A DNA stretch of 64,000 nucleotides from Bacteroidota bacterium (GTDB taxonomy: Bacteria; Bacteroidota; Bacteroidia; B-17B0; Aurantibacillaceae): contig JAFLBH010000004.1 in NCBI GenBank assembly GCA_017303905.1, forward strand, positions 1 through 64,000, read 5' to 3'. Shown piece by piece: positions 25,680 through 35,171 of the stretch. The translations under genes were made by a program, and so were the position numbers. The notes beneath the pieces are model-generated. The model was not told where the DNA came from and did not search any database. It worked only from the letters and a program-made list of their open reading frames with translations. Position 1 is the first letter of the stretch. The number at the start of each line of letters is the position of its first letter.

Positions 25680-26090
25680 TCCCAGCAACTCTTTCACATT
25701 GCCGAGTTTGGTATGCATATCGAGCGAAAAATCCGATTCCAGGGCATTTTGCTGAACGTAAGTATATAACACGAATACTTTTTGAAATGCGTTTTTTGCT
25801 GCCTCTGCTCTATCCGTTGCCAAGTACATTAAGCCTTTTTCGTACAATAAATCTCCTAACATTTTAAGGTTTTCCGAATTCAGACTATGATTTTTCATTA
25901 AATATTCCGGAAGACCTTTTGTTTCCAAAGATTCTGCAAACTCCACTTCAACCAAGGAATATTTTTGAGCAGATGTTTTAATTAATTCTTCCAACTCCGG
26001 CCAATTCCCCATCTTGCGTAAACCAAAAAGAGTTCCTAAAAACTTCCCGAACTCTTCATACATCCGCATGATATAATCTTTCCTAAGCAT
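25662..26090 (-). CDS. Conserved hypothetical helical protein (DUF6483-like)
   Basis: A 142-residue, all-helical soluble protein beginning MLRKDYIMRMYEEFGKFLGT; the (K/R)DYIMRM(I/Y) opening resembles DUF6483 proteins. Residues 85-140 look like one or two TPR-like helical hairpins (LGDLLYEKGLMYLATDRAEAAKNAFQKVF). Function is unknown. It overlaps coaE by 8 bp, so the two are in one leftward operon. It also overlaps the end of birA by 18 bp on the opposite strand. Confidence 0.75.
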   Translation of the reverse strand: MLRKDYIMRMYEEFGKFLGTLFGLRKMGNWPELEELIKTSAQKYSLVEVEFAESLETKGLPEYLMKNHSLNSENLKMLGDLLYEKGLMYLATDRAEAAKNAFQKVFVLYTYVQQNALESDFSLDMHTKLGNVKELLGLHDKA

Positions 26091-26664
26091 TTTGCAGTTT
26101 TTGATGGATAGCCAAAACCTGAGGAATTAATCCTTCTGTTTCATTATTATCAATCACAAAATCGCTGATGGGTTGCTTTTCTTCATCGGGCATTTGATGA
26201 CTGATACGCTTTAAAACATCTTCACGGCTACTTTTATCTCTTTGCATTACGCGGTTCAAGCGCTCTTCAAGCGGCGCCATTACCAGAATAATTTTATCTA
26301 CTTTTTTGTATAAACCAGTTTCAAATAAAAGCGCGGTTTCTTTAATAATGTATTTGTGAGATTTGTATTCTTCCTTAAAAGATGTAAAATCCTTTTCTAC
26401 TGCCGGATGAATGATACCGTTTATCTTAGAAAGCAACGATGAATCGGAAAATATTTTCTGAGATATATAAGCCCTGTTTAAACTGCCATCTGCATGATAG
26501 ACTTCATTTCCTAAAAGTGCGATTACTTTTTCTTTGACCTCGGGTAAAAAGTACATTTCCTTGGCTCTGTAGTCGGAATTATATACAGGCACTCCCAACA
26601 CCTGAAACAACTTTCCAACGGTTGATTTACCTGTACCGATGCCTCCTGTTAAGCCTACTATCAT
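26083..26664 (-). CDS. coaE: Dephospho-CoA kinase
   Basis: A 193-residue kinase catalysing the last step of coenzyme A synthesis: ATP-dependent 3'-phosphorylation of dephospho-CoA. The P-loop is GLTGGIGTGKST (4-15). The CoaE lid and substrate region is represented by VPVYNSDYRAKEMY (D31 equivalent to the family base) and HPAVEKDF; the adenine-side motif is QMPDEEK...DFVIDNN. Its start overlaps the ybbR stop by 4 bp and its end overlaps the next gene by 8 bp, so translation of the three is coupled. Confidence 0.96.
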   Translation of the reverse strand: MIVGLTGGIGTGKSTVGKLFQVLGVPVYNSDYRAKEMYFLPEVKEKVIALLGNEVYHADGSLNRAYISQKIFSDSSLLSKINGIIHPAVEKDFTSFKEEYKSHKYIIKETALLFETGLYKKVDKIILVMAPLEERLNRVMQRDKSSREDVLKRISHQMPDEEKQPISDFVIDNNETEGLIPQVLAIHQKLQNA

Positions 26665-27623
26665 TTTGTTTTAAAGAGTAAAAATTCAACTTCGGTTGGC
26701 TCGATGGATAAAATTTTGGCTTGCGTTGGAACTGTACTTAATTCTACCATCATTTTATTGTTATGATGCTTGGAATAATTCACCACAGCTTTAAAATCAT
26801 CGGAGGAAATTTCACTAAAATCATTTCGTGCAGCAGAGTATGTGATTTTTACTTTTGATGGAAACAATTTTGCAACTGTTGAAGGCGCTATTCCTAAAGC
26901 GGTTAATGGCACTTCAATTTGTTTTTCCAAAAGCTTATCGGCTTTAATGCTTATGTTAACCTCATTGATATTCAGAAATACATTTTCCGACGGACGCAAC
27001 AATGCGAGTTGTCCGTTATAATTAGCATTCACCTGATTTAAGTAAAGTGGTGCTGTTGAAATACTATCAATTCCATTTACAGAAATACTATCGCCGTTAA
27101 TAGTAATAAAGGCAGGACTGATAACAGGTTTTGATAGCACATAACCCTTTTCGGGATTCGCGGAAATAATTGCTTTAACGGCTACGTTTTTAGTGATACC
27201 CGTTTTACTCACAAAAAACAAAGTATCCGGACTGATCCGCTTAACATCCACATTTAATTTTGTGGTTTCACTTAATTTAATGTTACCGGAACTGATTGAA
27301 TAAGCCTGTTGTTTGTTATCGCTTTTCAGTTTATTAAAGTCGATAGTGATTTCATTAAACGGACGGCGCAACAAAACAAAAAACAATTTCAAGCCGTTTG
27401 TTTTAATATCAAAACGCAAATGATCGGGAAGTTCGTTAATCAGCGCTTTGTTAGCGGGCAGATTAACAAACTTAACCGGTACATTAATCGAATAAAAATA
27501 CGTTTGATTTAAACGATGGGAAATCCACAAAAAAGCGGAAATAGCAAGGCAAATAAGGAAGGCTGATAATTTCCCCCGCATTAACTTTGGTTTAATGCCA
27601 TATGAAGAATTACCGCCTGCCAA
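26661..27623 (-). CDS. YbbR-like (CdaR-type) domain protein
   Basis: A 320-residue protein with a single N-terminal membrane anchor (LSAFLICLAISAFLWISHRL, about 19-38). YbbR-type beta repeats follow on the outer side (YSINVPVKFVNLPANKA near 43; SAVKIT-like strands later). In Firmicutes, YbbR/CdaR regulates the diadenylate cyclase CdaA. In Bacteroidota the gene sits in the fixed DUF1573-yajC-ybbR-coaE cluster and its role is not established. Seven bp separate it from yajC. Confidence 0.88.
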   Translation of the reverse strand: MAGGNSSYGIKPKLMRGKLSAFLICLAISAFLWISHRLNQTYFYSINVPVKFVNLPANKALINELPDHLRFDIKTNGLKLFFVLLRRPFNEITIDFNKLKSDNKQQAYSISSGNIKLSETTKLNVDVKRISPDTLFFVSKTGITKNVAVKAIISANPEKGYVLSKPVISPAFITINGDSISVNGIDSISTAPLYLNQVNANYNGQLALLRPSENVFLNINEVNISIKADKLLEKQIEVPLTALGIAPSTVAKLFPSKVKITYSAARNDFSEISSDDFKAVVNYSKHHNNKMMVELSTVPTQAKILSIEPTEVEFLLFKTK

Positions 27624-27629
27624 TAGTTA

Positions 27630-27959
27630 TTATGCGTTTTGGTTTAAAGTAGCAGAAGCGTCTTGAGAAATGGCGTTCTTAGAAATCTTCATCTTTGTGC
27701 CATCTTCTACTTCCATAATTACAGTAGCATCATCGCGCATTTCTACAATTTTACCGTAGATACCGCCAATGGTTAAAATTTTATCGCCCTTTTTTAAAGC
27801 CTCAATGTATTTCTTTTGATCTTTTGCTTTTTTCACTTGCGGACGAATCATAAAAAAGTAGAATACCACAATGATTAATACGAGTGGTAAAATTTGCATG
27901 ATTGGGTTTCCGCCTTGAGCGCCCCCTTGAGGAGCCATTAAAATGAATTGTTGTAACAT
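27630..27959 (-). CDS. yajC: Preprotein translocase subunit YajC
   Basis: A 109-residue protein with one membrane helix (IMQILPLVLIIVVFYFFMIRPQ, about 20-41) and the family signature RPQVKKAKDQKKYIEALKKGDKI...GGIYGKIVE. YajC associates with SecDF at the Sec translocon. The N-terminal 19 residues are Gln/Gly-rich (GGAQGGNP). It lies 27 bp from the DUF1573 gene and 6 bp from ybbR in the same leftward operon. Confidence 0.96.
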   Translation of the reverse strand: MLQQFILMAPQGGAQGGNPIMQILPLVLIIVVFYFFMIRPQVKKAKDQKKYIEALKKGDKILTIGGIYGKIVEMRDDATVIMEVEDGTKMKISKNAISQDASATLNQNA

Positions 27960-27986
27960 ATTTGATTGATTAGATAAATTTATTAA

Positions 27987-28460
27987 TTAAAAACCTTCGT
28001 CCTTTACAGCTTCCGCAACAATAACATCGGTTTTGATTCGGATAACACGGGTACTAGGCTCGCAATTGGTAACAACTGTAATTGTTTTTTCCTGAATGCC
28101 GCTTTTACCTTCGCTATTAAAAACAACATTAATTTTTCCTTCTTGTCCTGGTAAAACAGGCTCTTTTGGAAATTCAGGAACCGTACAACCACAACTACCT
28201 GCAGCTGATGCAATGATTAAGTTACCTTTACCGATATTCTTAAATTTAAAGGCATAAGATACCTTTTCGCCTTGAGTAATTCGGCCAAAATCATGTTCCT
28301 CTTCTTCAAACTTAATTTCAGGTAAACTTCCCTTATCCTCTCCGTTAGCAGAGGCTGAATTAGTGATATCATTGGTAGAAACACCTTGTTCCTGATTATC
28401 ATTGGCACAGGATGTCACTAAAACACTGATTGCGGTTATTAATACTAATTTGCGATACAT
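27987..28460 (-). CDS. DUF1573 lipoprotein
   Basis: A 157-residue probable lipoprotein. The signal ends in a lipobox-like VTSC (C18) followed by an acidic linker. One DUF1573 Ig-like domain (about 47-145) shows EHDFGRITQGEKVSYAFKFKN and SCGCTVPEFP, with the family CGC motif. Role unknown. It starts the operon that continues with yajC, ybbR and coaE; in relatives nusB often precedes it, but here a T9SS gene does. Confidence 0.9.
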   Translation of the reverse strand: MYRKLVLITAISVLVTSCANDNQEQGVSTNDITNSASANGEDKGSLPEIKFEEEEHDFGRITQGEKVSYAFKFKNIGKGNLIIASAAGSCGCTVPEFPKEPVLPGQEGKINVVFNSEGKSGIQEKTITVVTNCEPSTRVIRIKTDVIVAEAVKDEGF

Positions 28461-28537
28461 ACTCGTTATATGTGCCGCAAAGATAGCAATTAAAATGGTT
28501 TATGTCTTTTAGACCTTTATTAAAAAATATTAAACAA

Positions 28538-29689
28538 TTACTGGCGTATATATTTAATAAACGTTGGAGTTTCAGAGTCATTTAACTCTAAAAGGTAGGC
28601 ACCGGGTGTTAGATCTAACTTATCTACGCCGTTTTTATAATCATCGGTAATTAATGAAGTAATTAGAATTCCGGTAACAGAATAAACATTAATTTTAATT
28701 TCCTTCGGCTCATACAGACAAGTAATCATATCATGAATTTTAAAATCATCGTTTACGTCCACCTGCTTTATACGGTAATAATTAACGCCACGCTTAGGTA
28801 AATTATCCTTGAAAGAATAATTAATAATTTGATTAGAATTTATGGCTCCTTCTACCCGTCCGATTTCTTCAAAATCCGCTCCGTTTTGTGAGCGCTGTAC
28901 ACTAAAATACGCATTGTTTTTTTCACTGTAGGTGGCCCAATTTAATTGAGTGCCTGTTTTGTCGGAAGCACATTTAAAATTCCCTAACTCAACAGGAAGC
29001 GGATTGTAAATGGAATAATAAATCTGGAAACTTGGTCTCCTTACACCAACCTGCGGAAGAAAAAACACATCGCAATATGTAGCTTCTGTAACTTGTAGAT
29101 TAGCATCAGAAGAATAAACTGTTGTTCCCGCGGTTCCACTTCCGGAAATATACATATGCCTGTTAGCAACAACATTGTCTTCACGTGTTAAATAAAAAGC
29201 TCGAGTTGTACCAGGATTAATATTAACATTAACCGCTATTGGAATTGGAGAAGAAGTTGTAGTTGAGGCACCTGTAACATTCGCAGCACTTCCCACTAAA
29301 GTCCACGAAGCTGCATTACCCTCAAATCCTACAAAGGTTCCTGTTTTTGTATAAATTCTATATCCGGTTGTGCCCCCAAATCTTGCTTCAAAACAATTTA
29401 TTGTAATTGTGTTAGTTGAGATATTATTAATATTAACCATCCAACCTGCATAATAATTGGTCCATGCCGGATAACCGGTAACTAAGGTATTAGCAGAAGC
29501 ACACCACATGATTTTTTCACCCGAAAATTGTTCAGGTGACTTCACAAAGTTTTGAGAGTTTATCGCATCAATGTCTCCTTGCAAAGCTTGGTCAGGAACC
29601 TCAGAGTTAGTTACAATAATATTACTTTGTGAGAAAACAGTTAGATTTAAAAAAATTAAACAAATGCAAGATTGGATTTGTTTCTTCAT
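28538..29689 (-). CDS. Secreted protein with T9SS type A sorting domain
   Basis: A 383-residue exported protein. A signal peptide (about 1-20) is followed by a unique beta-rich domain (21-230) with no recognised fold. A fibronectin-like segment typical of T9SS cargo comes next (LPVELGNFKCASDKTGTQLNWATYSEKNNAYFSVQRS, about 232-270). A short type A-like sorting domain (INVYSVTGILITSL, ending TPTFIKYIRQ) closes it. Function unknown. It lies between the DUF1573 operon and the divergent guaB, and appears monocistronic. Confidence 0.85.
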   Translation of the reverse strand: MKKQIQSCICLIFLNLTVFSQSNIIVTNSEVPDQALQGDIDAINSQNFVKSPEQFSGEKIMWCASANTLVTGYPAWTNYYAGWMVNINNISTNTITINCFEARFGGTTGYRIYTKTGTFVGFEGNAASWTLVGSAANVTGASTTTSSPIPIAVNVNINPGTTRAFYLTREDNVVANRHMYISGSGTAGTTVYSSDANLQVTEATYCDVFFLPQVGVRRPSFQIYYSIYNPLPVELGNFKCASDKTGTQLNWATYSEKNNAYFSVQRSQNGADFEEIGRVEGAINSNQIINYSFKDNLPKRGVNYYRIKQVDVNDDFKIHDMITCLYEPKEIKINVYSVTGILITSLITDDYKNGVDKLDLTPGAYLLELNDSETPTFIKYIRQ

Positions 29690-29843
29690 AATTAAGGAGA
29701 TTAATTTGTTAAATGTATAAGAATATCAGATAGTTACTAAAATGATTTAGCAAAAGTGTTGTATAAACGAGTGTATTTGAATTAATCTTGAGTAAAACAA
29801 AAAACAATAATTCCCAAAAAGCCCAATTGCTGATTATTTTCAT

Positions 29844-29851
29844 TAACTTTG
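29844..29851 (+). promoter_or_regulatory. -7 box (TAACTTTG) before guaB
   Basis: An exact TAnnTTTG match 31 bp upstream of the guaB ATG. No TTG lies at the expected -33 spacing. No purine riboswitch-like structure is seen between it and the start. Confidence 0.4.
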
Positions 29852-29882
29852 CCCGAATTTTATAATCTTAAAATTCATTTCT

Positions 29883-31361
29883 ATGGCTTCATCTATTAAC
29901 TCTCAAAAGTTTGTTCAAGAAGGACTTACTTACGATGACGTTTTATTAGTTCCCGATTATTCGGAAGTATTGCCTCGTGATGTTAACATTTCGAGTCATT
30001 TTACCCGTAATATAAAACTAAATACTCCTATTGTTTCGGCGGCTATGGACACTGTTACTGAGTATCAATTGGCAATTGCCATTGCTCAGGAAGGTGGAAT
30101 TGGTGTGTTACATAAAAACATGAGTATCGAGGATCAAGCTATGCACGTGCGTAAGGTTAAACGCAGTGAAAGCGGAATGATTTTAGATCCTGTAACTTTA
30201 TTTGAAGATGCCACTATTGGTGATGCTTTAAACATTATGGCTGAAAACAAAATTGGCGGTATTCCTGTGATTGATAAATCCAATAAACTTGTTGGTATTA
30301 TTACAAACCGCGATTTACGTTTTGAGAAGAACCTTAAACGTCCGGTTACTCAAGTTATGACTCCTGCCAGTAAAGCGATCACTGCGCAACAAGGTATTAA
30401 CCTTAAAAAAGCAGAAGAGATTTTACAAGAACACAAGATTGAAAAACTTCCCATCACCGATAAAAACCAAAAATTAGTTGGTTTAATTACTTACAAAGAC
30501 ATTATCAAAATTAAAGTTAGACCAAATGCTTGTAAGGATGAAATGGGACGTTTACGTGTAGCTGCAGCGGTTGGTGTAACTGCCGATGCCATTGAACGTG
30601 TTGATGCTTTAGTGAAAGCAAATGTTGATGCTATTATCATTGATACAGCGCACGGTCATTCTAAAGGTGTTATCGATAAATTAAAAGAAGTAAAGAAGAA
30701 ACATAAAGATTTACAAGTGGTAATTGGAAACATCGCTACGGGTAAAGCTGCATTAGATTTATATAAAGCAGGTGCTGATGCCGTTAAAGTTGGTATCGGT
30801 CCTGGTTCAATTTGTACTACACGCGTTATTGCCGGCGTGGGTGTACCTCAATTATCCGCTATTATGGATGTTGCTGCGGCACTAAAAGGTAAAAATATTC
30901 CATTAATCGCCGATGGTGGTATTCGTTTTACCGGTGATGTGGTTAAAGCACTTGCCGCAGGTGCGGGAACCGTTATGATGGGCGGAATGTTCGCAGGTGT
31001 GGAAGAAAGTCCGGGAGAAACAATCATTTTCGAGGGTCGTAAATTTAAATCTTACCGTGGCATGGGCTCTTTGGAAGCCATGCAAAAAGGTTCCAAAGAC
31101 CGCTACTTCCAGGATGCGGAAGACGATATTAAGAAATTAGTACCGGAAGGTATTAGTGGTCGAGTGCCTTTTAAAGGGTATTTATCGGAAGTAATCTATC
31201 AAATCATTGGTGGTTTACGTGCCGGAATGGGCTACTGTGGTGCAAAAGATATTAAGGCATTACAAAACGCTAAATTCATCCGCATAACTTCAGCAGGTGT
31301 GAAAGAAGGACATCCGCACGATGTTGTAATTACACGCGAAGCTCCAAACTATAGCAGATAA
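29883..31361 (+). CDS. guaB: Inosine-5'-monophosphate dehydrogenase
   Basis: A 492-residue enzyme that converts IMP to XMP with NAD+, the committed step to GTP. The TIM barrel is split by two CBS domains (about 100-205), which bind regulatory nucleotides. The active-site loop GPGSICTT carries catalytic C311. FTYDDVLL-type start ([15 protein letters not shown]), the flap region ([13 protein letters not shown]) and a normal length all fit. It is a single rightward gene with def 73 bp downstream. Confidence 0.98.
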   Translation: MASSINSQKFVQEGLTYDDVLLVPDYSEVLPRDVNISSHFTRNIKLNTPIVSAAMDTVTEYQLAIAIAQEGGIGVLHKNMSIEDQAMHVRKVKRSESGMILDPVTLFEDATIGDALNIMAENKIGGIPVIDKSNKLVGIITNRDLRFEKNLKRPVTQVMTPASKAITAQQGINLKKAEEILQEHKIEKLPITDKNQKLVGLITYKDIIKIKVRPNACKDEMGRLRVAAAVGVTADAIERVDALVKANVDAIIIDTAHGHSKGVIDKLKEVKKKHKDLQVVIGNIATGKAALDLYKAGADAVKVGIGPGSICTTRVIAGVGVPQLSAIMDVAAALKGKNIPLIADGGIRFTGDVVKALAAGAGTVMMGGMFAGVEESPGETIIFEGRKFKSYRGMGSLEAMQKGSKDRYFQDAEDDIKKLVPEGISGRVPFKGYLSEVIYQIIGGLRAGMGYCGAKDIKALQNAKFIRITSAGVKEGHPHDVVITREAPNYSR

Positions 31362-31434
31362 TTATTATTCATTATTAGAAGTTTCTTGATTCTGTAATAA
31401 AACCCGAAACAAGAAACAGTAAACAAGAAATAAA

Positions 31435-32034
31435 ATGGTACTACCAATAGTTGTATATGGCGATCCGGTTTTAAGAAAGGTGTGCGAGGATATTACACCT
31501 GATTATGAAGGCTTGGATCAGTTGATAAAAGACATGTTCGAAACCATGTACGCGGCTAACGGTGTTGGACTGGCGGCACCTCAAATTAACAGAGCTATTC
31601 GTTTGTTTATTGTTGACGCTACTCCGTTTGCGGAAGTGGAAGAAGATGAAGAAAGCGAGTTTACGAAAAAGGAACTCGAGGAAATGAAGGATTTCAAGAA
31701 AATCTTTATTAATGCCCGCATCTTAGAAGAAGACGGCGAAGAATGGAAATTCAGCGAAGGCTGCTTGAGTATTCCTAAAATACGTGAAGATGTTCTAAGA
31801 AAGCCTACTATTAAAATCGAGTACCTCGATGAGAATTTTAAGAAACACACTGAGACTTACGATGGCGTGATTGCTCGTGTTATTCAGCACGAGTATGATC
31901 ACATAGAAGGAGTTCTTTTCACTGATAAGGTGAGCCCGCTTAAGCGTCGTTTAATCTCCGGCAAACTTTCAGATATCAGTAAAGGTAAAGTAAGTGCCGA
32001 CTATAAAATTCGTGTATATAAAGCCAAAAGATAA
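31435..32034 (+). CDS. def: Peptide deformylase
   Basis: A 199-residue metal enzyme that removes the formyl group from nascent proteins. All three motifs are present: GVGLAAPQ (43-50), EGCLSIP with metal ligand C110, and QHEYDHIEG with ligands H152 and H156 and catalytic E153. An acidic insertion (EVEEDEESEFTKKELEEMKD, about 67-86) lies between motifs 1 and 2, as in other Bacteroidota deformylases. The next gene starts 1 bp after its stop. Confidence 0.97.
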   Translation: MVLPIVVYGDPVLRKVCEDITPDYEGLDQLIKDMFETMYAANGVGLAAPQINRAIRLFIVDATPFAEVEEDEESEFTKKELEEMKDFKKIFINARILEEDGEEWKFSEGCLSIPKIREDVLRKPTIKIEYLDENFKKHTETYDGVIARVIQHEYDHIEGVLFTDKVSPLKRRLISGKLSDISKGKVSADYKIRVYKAKR

Positions 32035-32035
32035 A

Positions 32036-32644
32036 ATGAAAAACATCATTAAACAATTAATCATTCTAATTTTCGTTGCCTTAATTGTTTTCTTTTTATT
32101 TTATAACTGCAGCGGCAACAAAACAGAAACTACAAAAGAGGAAACAGTTAAAACTGAAACGGTTCAAAACCCAAGCCTCACCAACGATTGCAGAACACTT
32201 TATTTGGATGCACTCAAAAACGACAGCATCATTTTATCCGCTACTCAAATTGATGTTGTAGTCGCTAACAAAGCCATAAAGTCATTCGCTGATTTCGCAC
32301 AGTATTGTAATACGGATAGCTTAGCGCCTGTCTTTCTTTTAAAAGCCGGACAAATAGCGCAAAGCATCAATAACATGCCGCAAGCTAAAGTCAGTTATGA
32401 AAAAGTAATTGAAGAATTTCCGGAGTTTAAAAACAGAGGAGCTGCCATGTTCTTATTGGCACAATTGTATGATGAGCCGCAATATCTAAACAATGAGGAT
32501 CGCGCGCTTGAATTATATAATCAAATCATTAGTTTATATGGCGGTACTGAATGGGCTGCCAATGCCGCTGCTGCGCGTGATTTACTGGGAAAAAGCGATG
32601 ATCAAATCGTGAAAGAATTCCTGAAAAAGAATAAAGGAAAATAA
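32036..32644 (+). CDS. Membrane-anchored tetratricopeptide protein
   Basis: A 202-residue protein from the ATG at 32036. An N-terminal hydrophobic segment (about 5-22, LIILIFVALIVFFLFY) is followed by C25, a poor lipobox (FYNC), so it is either an anchored protein or an atypical lipoprotein. Residues about 75-195 form TPR-like helices (FLLKAGQIAQSINNMPQAKVSYEKVIEEFP, AMFLLAQLYDE...). Function unknown. It abuts def by 1 bp and converges with the asparaginase gene, whose stop lies 1 bp away. Confidence 0.8.
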   Translation: MKNIIKQLIILIFVALIVFFLFYNCSGNKTETTKEETVKTETVQNPSLTNDCRTLYLDALKNDSIILSATQIDVVVANKAIKSFADFAQYCNTDSLAPVFLLKAGQIAQSINNMPQAKVSYEKVIEEFPEFKNRGAAMFLLAQLYDEPQYLNNEDRALELYNQIISLYGGTEWAANAAAARDLLGKSDDQIVKEFLKKNKGK

Positions 32645-32645
32645 A

Positions 32646-33677
32646 TTATTCCGATAATTCTCCTCTTAAATTTTTCTCCAATTGCTGTTTTAATTTTGCA
32701 TGCGGTAATTTTTGTCCGAGCAAAAACATCAATTTAGCCACAGCACTTTCATAGGTAATATCGTGTCCGCTAATGACACCAATATTTTTAAGCTGACGGC
32801 TCGTTTCATACATGCCCTGCACTACTCTACCCTCATGACATTGCGTAACATTTAAAATCACCACACCACGCGCAATAGCCGCTTTCAATTCATTCACAAA
32901 CCATTCCTGAGTACTGGCATTTCCTGCACCAAACGTTTCGAGAACAATGGCTTTTACACCTTTGGTATTAATGATGGATGTAGTTAATTTTTTACTGAGT
33001 CCGGGAAATAATTTTAAAACGATAATGTCGTTATCCAACTCTGAATACACCTTCAACTTTCCGTTACCGCGTTTTAAAAGTGCATTCTTGTTATAGGCAA
33101 TTTCAACGCCTGCCTCTGCTAAAGGAGGATAATTTGGAGATTTGAAGGCATCGAAATGTTCTGAATTATATTTAAAGGTGCGATTACCTCTGTAAAGTTT
33201 ATACTCAAAATAAATACAAACCTCCGTGACAATACTCTTTCCCTTTTCTTTAGCGCCTGCAATTTCAATGGCTGTAATTAAATTTTCCTTACCATCAGTA
33301 CGAATAATACCAATTGGTAATTGAGAGCCGGTTAGGATTACCGGTTTATCTAAACTCTCTAACATAAAACTCAAGGCACTTGCCGTAAACGACATCGTGT
33401 CGGAGCCATGTAAAATCACAAATCCGTCGTAGGCTTTGTAATGGTCCTTAATCATGTTCGCCAATTTCACCCACACGTCTTTATGCATATTGGATGAATC
33501 GATTGGTTTTTCAAAAGCGATGGATGATAGTTCAATATCAAATTTATTTAACTCAGGAACCTGATTGGTAAGCGATTTAAAATCGAACGGTTTGAGAGAA
33601 CCTGTTTTCGGATCTTGCATCATTCCAATTGTTCCACCTGTATAAATCAGCAGTACTTTTGATTTTGACTTGGCCAT
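32646..33677 (-). CDS. ansA: Type I L-asparaginase
   Basis: A 343-residue cytosolic enzyme that hydrolyses asparagine to aspartate and ammonia. The first active-site block is YTGGTIGM with the nucleophilic Thr. The second is VILHGSDTMSFTASALSFML, containing the Asp and the (T/S)DT-type signature; a lysine follows later. The start at 33677 (MAKSKSKVLLIYTGG) is preferred over an upstream one at 33704, because the longer version would run into the terminator hairpin at 33694-33727. Length fits the family. Confidence 0.93.
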   Translation of the reverse strand: MAKSKSKVLLIYTGGTIGMMQDPKTGSLKPFDFKSLTNQVPELNKFDIELSSIAFEKPIDSSNMHKDVWVKLANMIKDHYKAYDGFVILHGSDTMSFTASALSFMLESLDKPVILTGSQLPIGIIRTDGKENLITAIEIAGAKEKGKSIVTEVCIYFEYKLYRGNRTFKYNSEHFDAFKSPNYPPLAEAGVEIAYNKNALLKRGNGKLKVYSELDNDIIVLKLFPGLSKKLTTSIINTKGVKAIVLETFGAGNASTQEWFVNELKAAIARGVVILNVTQCHEGRVVQGMYETSRQLKNIGVISGHDITYESAVAKLMFLLGQKLPHAKLKQQLEKNLRGELSE

Positions 33678-33693
33678 AAATTGCTTTTTAAAA

Positions 33694-33727
33694 AAAAGAC
33701 ACAAGTTAATTTTATCTTGTGTCTTTT
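33694..33727 (-). terminator. Terminator between the DUF3127 gene and asparaginase
   Basis: A perfect 12-bp stem (AAAAGACACAAG 33694-33705, CTTGTGTCTTTT 33716-33727) with a 10-nt loop, 20 bp past the stop of the DUF3127 gene. A/T runs occur on both sides. Confidence 0.8.
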
Positions 33728-33746
33728 AATTGATTCGTTTTATTTT

Positions 33747-34127
33747 TTAGAAAGGTAGATCATCATTATCACTGATGTTTGATGTAAACACCGGTGATGC
33801 TGTTTCTGTATTATTGCTTTGTGCTTGCGAATTTTGATTAGATGCTCCGCCATTCATTTTCTCAATTCTCCAAGCTTCTAAAGTATTGAAATATTTTATG
33901 CCTTGCGGACCATTCCATTCGCGACCACGAAGATTAAATTGAATTTTCATTTCGTCACCAATGTTATATTGGTCTAATAAATTACACTTGTCTTGAGTTA
34001 ATTGAAAACTTACGTGCTGAGGATACGGAGATGTAGCCTCTGTAGTTAAAACGAATTCACGTTTCGAAAAACGATCGCTTACTTTTTGCGTATCGAATTT
34101 CATTTTTAAGATACCTGTTACTTCCAT
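33747..34127 (-). CDS. DUF3127 ssDNA-binding-like protein with SSB-type acidic tip
   Basis: A 126-residue protein. Residues 1-95 match DUF3127 (MEVTGILKMKFDTQKVSDRFSKREFVL..., FNLRGREWNGPQGIKYFNTLEAWRIEK), a predicted OB-like fold related to single-stranded DNA binding. A Ser/Asn/Gln-rich linker follows, ending DNDDLPF. This closely resembles the D-D-D-I-P-F tip by which SSB recruits repair and replication proteins. Function in Bacteroidota is not established. It is followed by its own terminator and lies 24 bp after the flavin reductase gene. Confidence 0.85.
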   Translation of the reverse strand: MEVTGILKMKFDTQKVSDRFSKREFVLTTEATSPYPQHVSFQLTQDKCNLLDQYNIGDEMKIQFNLRGREWNGPQGIKYFNTLEAWRIEKMNGGASNQNSQAQSNNTETASPVFTSNISDNDDLPF

Positions 34128-34151
34128 GATATATTTATTTTTTATTTTTTA

Positions 34152-35054
34152 CTAATCAATATGCTCCACTGCCAATAACACTTTCCATGCCTCTGCCACT
34201 TTATTTTCTTTTAATAAGCGTTGTGCCATGTGGTGCAAATGCTCTTCCAATTTATGACGGTCTTTGCTGTATAGCTCAAACATTTCATTAATAGCCCCTG
34301 AGTTTTTATACTGAACAACTTCCTCCTTTGTAGGTAAATGTTCAATATTTCCCAACTGCCCTAAATTATTTCCTGTTAATACATGACTTTTCTTGATATA
34401 ATCAGGCATGTTATCAAAACCAATTCCGATAGTTGTAATTGGTTTTTCAATTTCAAACAAAGCATCGCCATGTGCTCTGCAATAATAATTTCCGCCCATG
34501 CGTGCCACCAAATCAATCTTTTGCTGATCAATCATTTTATTGGCATCTAATACATCTTCACTTACATGTATCATCACCACTTCACAAATCACCAGATTCC
34601 CTGCGCCACCTTGTTGTCCGAGCTCAATAATATCCTTTACCTTACACTCTAATTGTACCGGTGATTCTTTTACACGAAAAGGTTTTACTAATTGCGATTC
34701 GATTGGTGTTAAACCGGCCTTTGTAAATTCACTTACACCTTTTGGAAACGGACTACTTGCTAAACTGGTTTGATAAACCATGTTGTAATTAACGATATTA
34801 ATCACGCATTCCGGTACTTCTTTCACATTCTCAAATGTATCTTTCGTTGCACCGGTTCTTCCGCTGCGTGCGGGCGAAAAAACCGCAATTGGAGGCGCTG
34901 CAGAAAACACATTAAAAAAACTAAAAGGCGCCACATTTGGATTCCCATTTTTATCGATGGTACTCGCAAAACAAATCGGACGCGGTCCGACTGCACCCAA
35001 CAAATACTGATGTACTTGCGGTATGGTAAGATCTTTAGGATTGAGGCTTAACAT
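34152..35054 (-). CDS. Flavin reductase family (FMN-binding split barrel) protein
   Basis: A 301-residue protein from the ATG at 35054. Residues about 5-205 are a flavin reductase-like split barrel (VGPRPICFASTIDKNGNPNVAPFSFFN, SGRTGATKDTFENVKEVPECVIN) that binds FMN. The C-terminal 90 residues (GFDNMPDYIKKSHVLTGNNLGQLGN...) are a helical extension seen in Bacteroidota homologues. The natural acceptor is unknown. The in-frame start at 35120 is rejected, because the family N-terminus begins at MLSLNPKDLT. Confidence 0.88.
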   Translation of the reverse strand: MLSLNPKDLTIPQVHQYLLGAVGPRPICFASTIDKNGNPNVAPFSFFNVFSAAPPIAVFSPARSGRTGATKDTFENVKEVPECVINIVNYNMVYQTSLASSPFPKGVSEFTKAGLTPIESQLVKPFRVKESPVQLECKVKDIIELGQQGGAGNLVICEVVMIHVSEDVLDANKMIDQQKIDLVARMGGNYYCRAHGDALFEIEKPITTIGIGFDNMPDYIKKSHVLTGNNLGQLGNIEHLPTKEEVVQYKNSGAINEMFELYSKDRHKLEEHLHHMAQRLLKENKVAEAWKVLLAVEHID

Positions 35055-35171
35055 AAGTAACAAATTTACTGAATTGGCAGGGCTTTGGCGAGAGATGTTG
35101 ATAATTGACGAAATTGTCAATAAGCTTGGAAATATACTTCTTTCTTTTTTGCTGCCATCAAATTATCTTAC

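Noticed and set aside
29852-29882. Purine riboswitch upstream of guaB
   Set aside because: The leader after the -7 box is only about 25 nt and has no aptamer-like pairing.
33678-33704. Nine-codon N-terminal extension of asparaginase (MCLFFKKQF)
   Set aside because: It runs into the terminator hairpin at 33694-33727 and precedes the conserved family start at 33677.
35055-35120. 22-codon extension of the flavin reductase
   Set aside because: The family N-terminus begins at the ATG at 35054; the extension has no conserved character.
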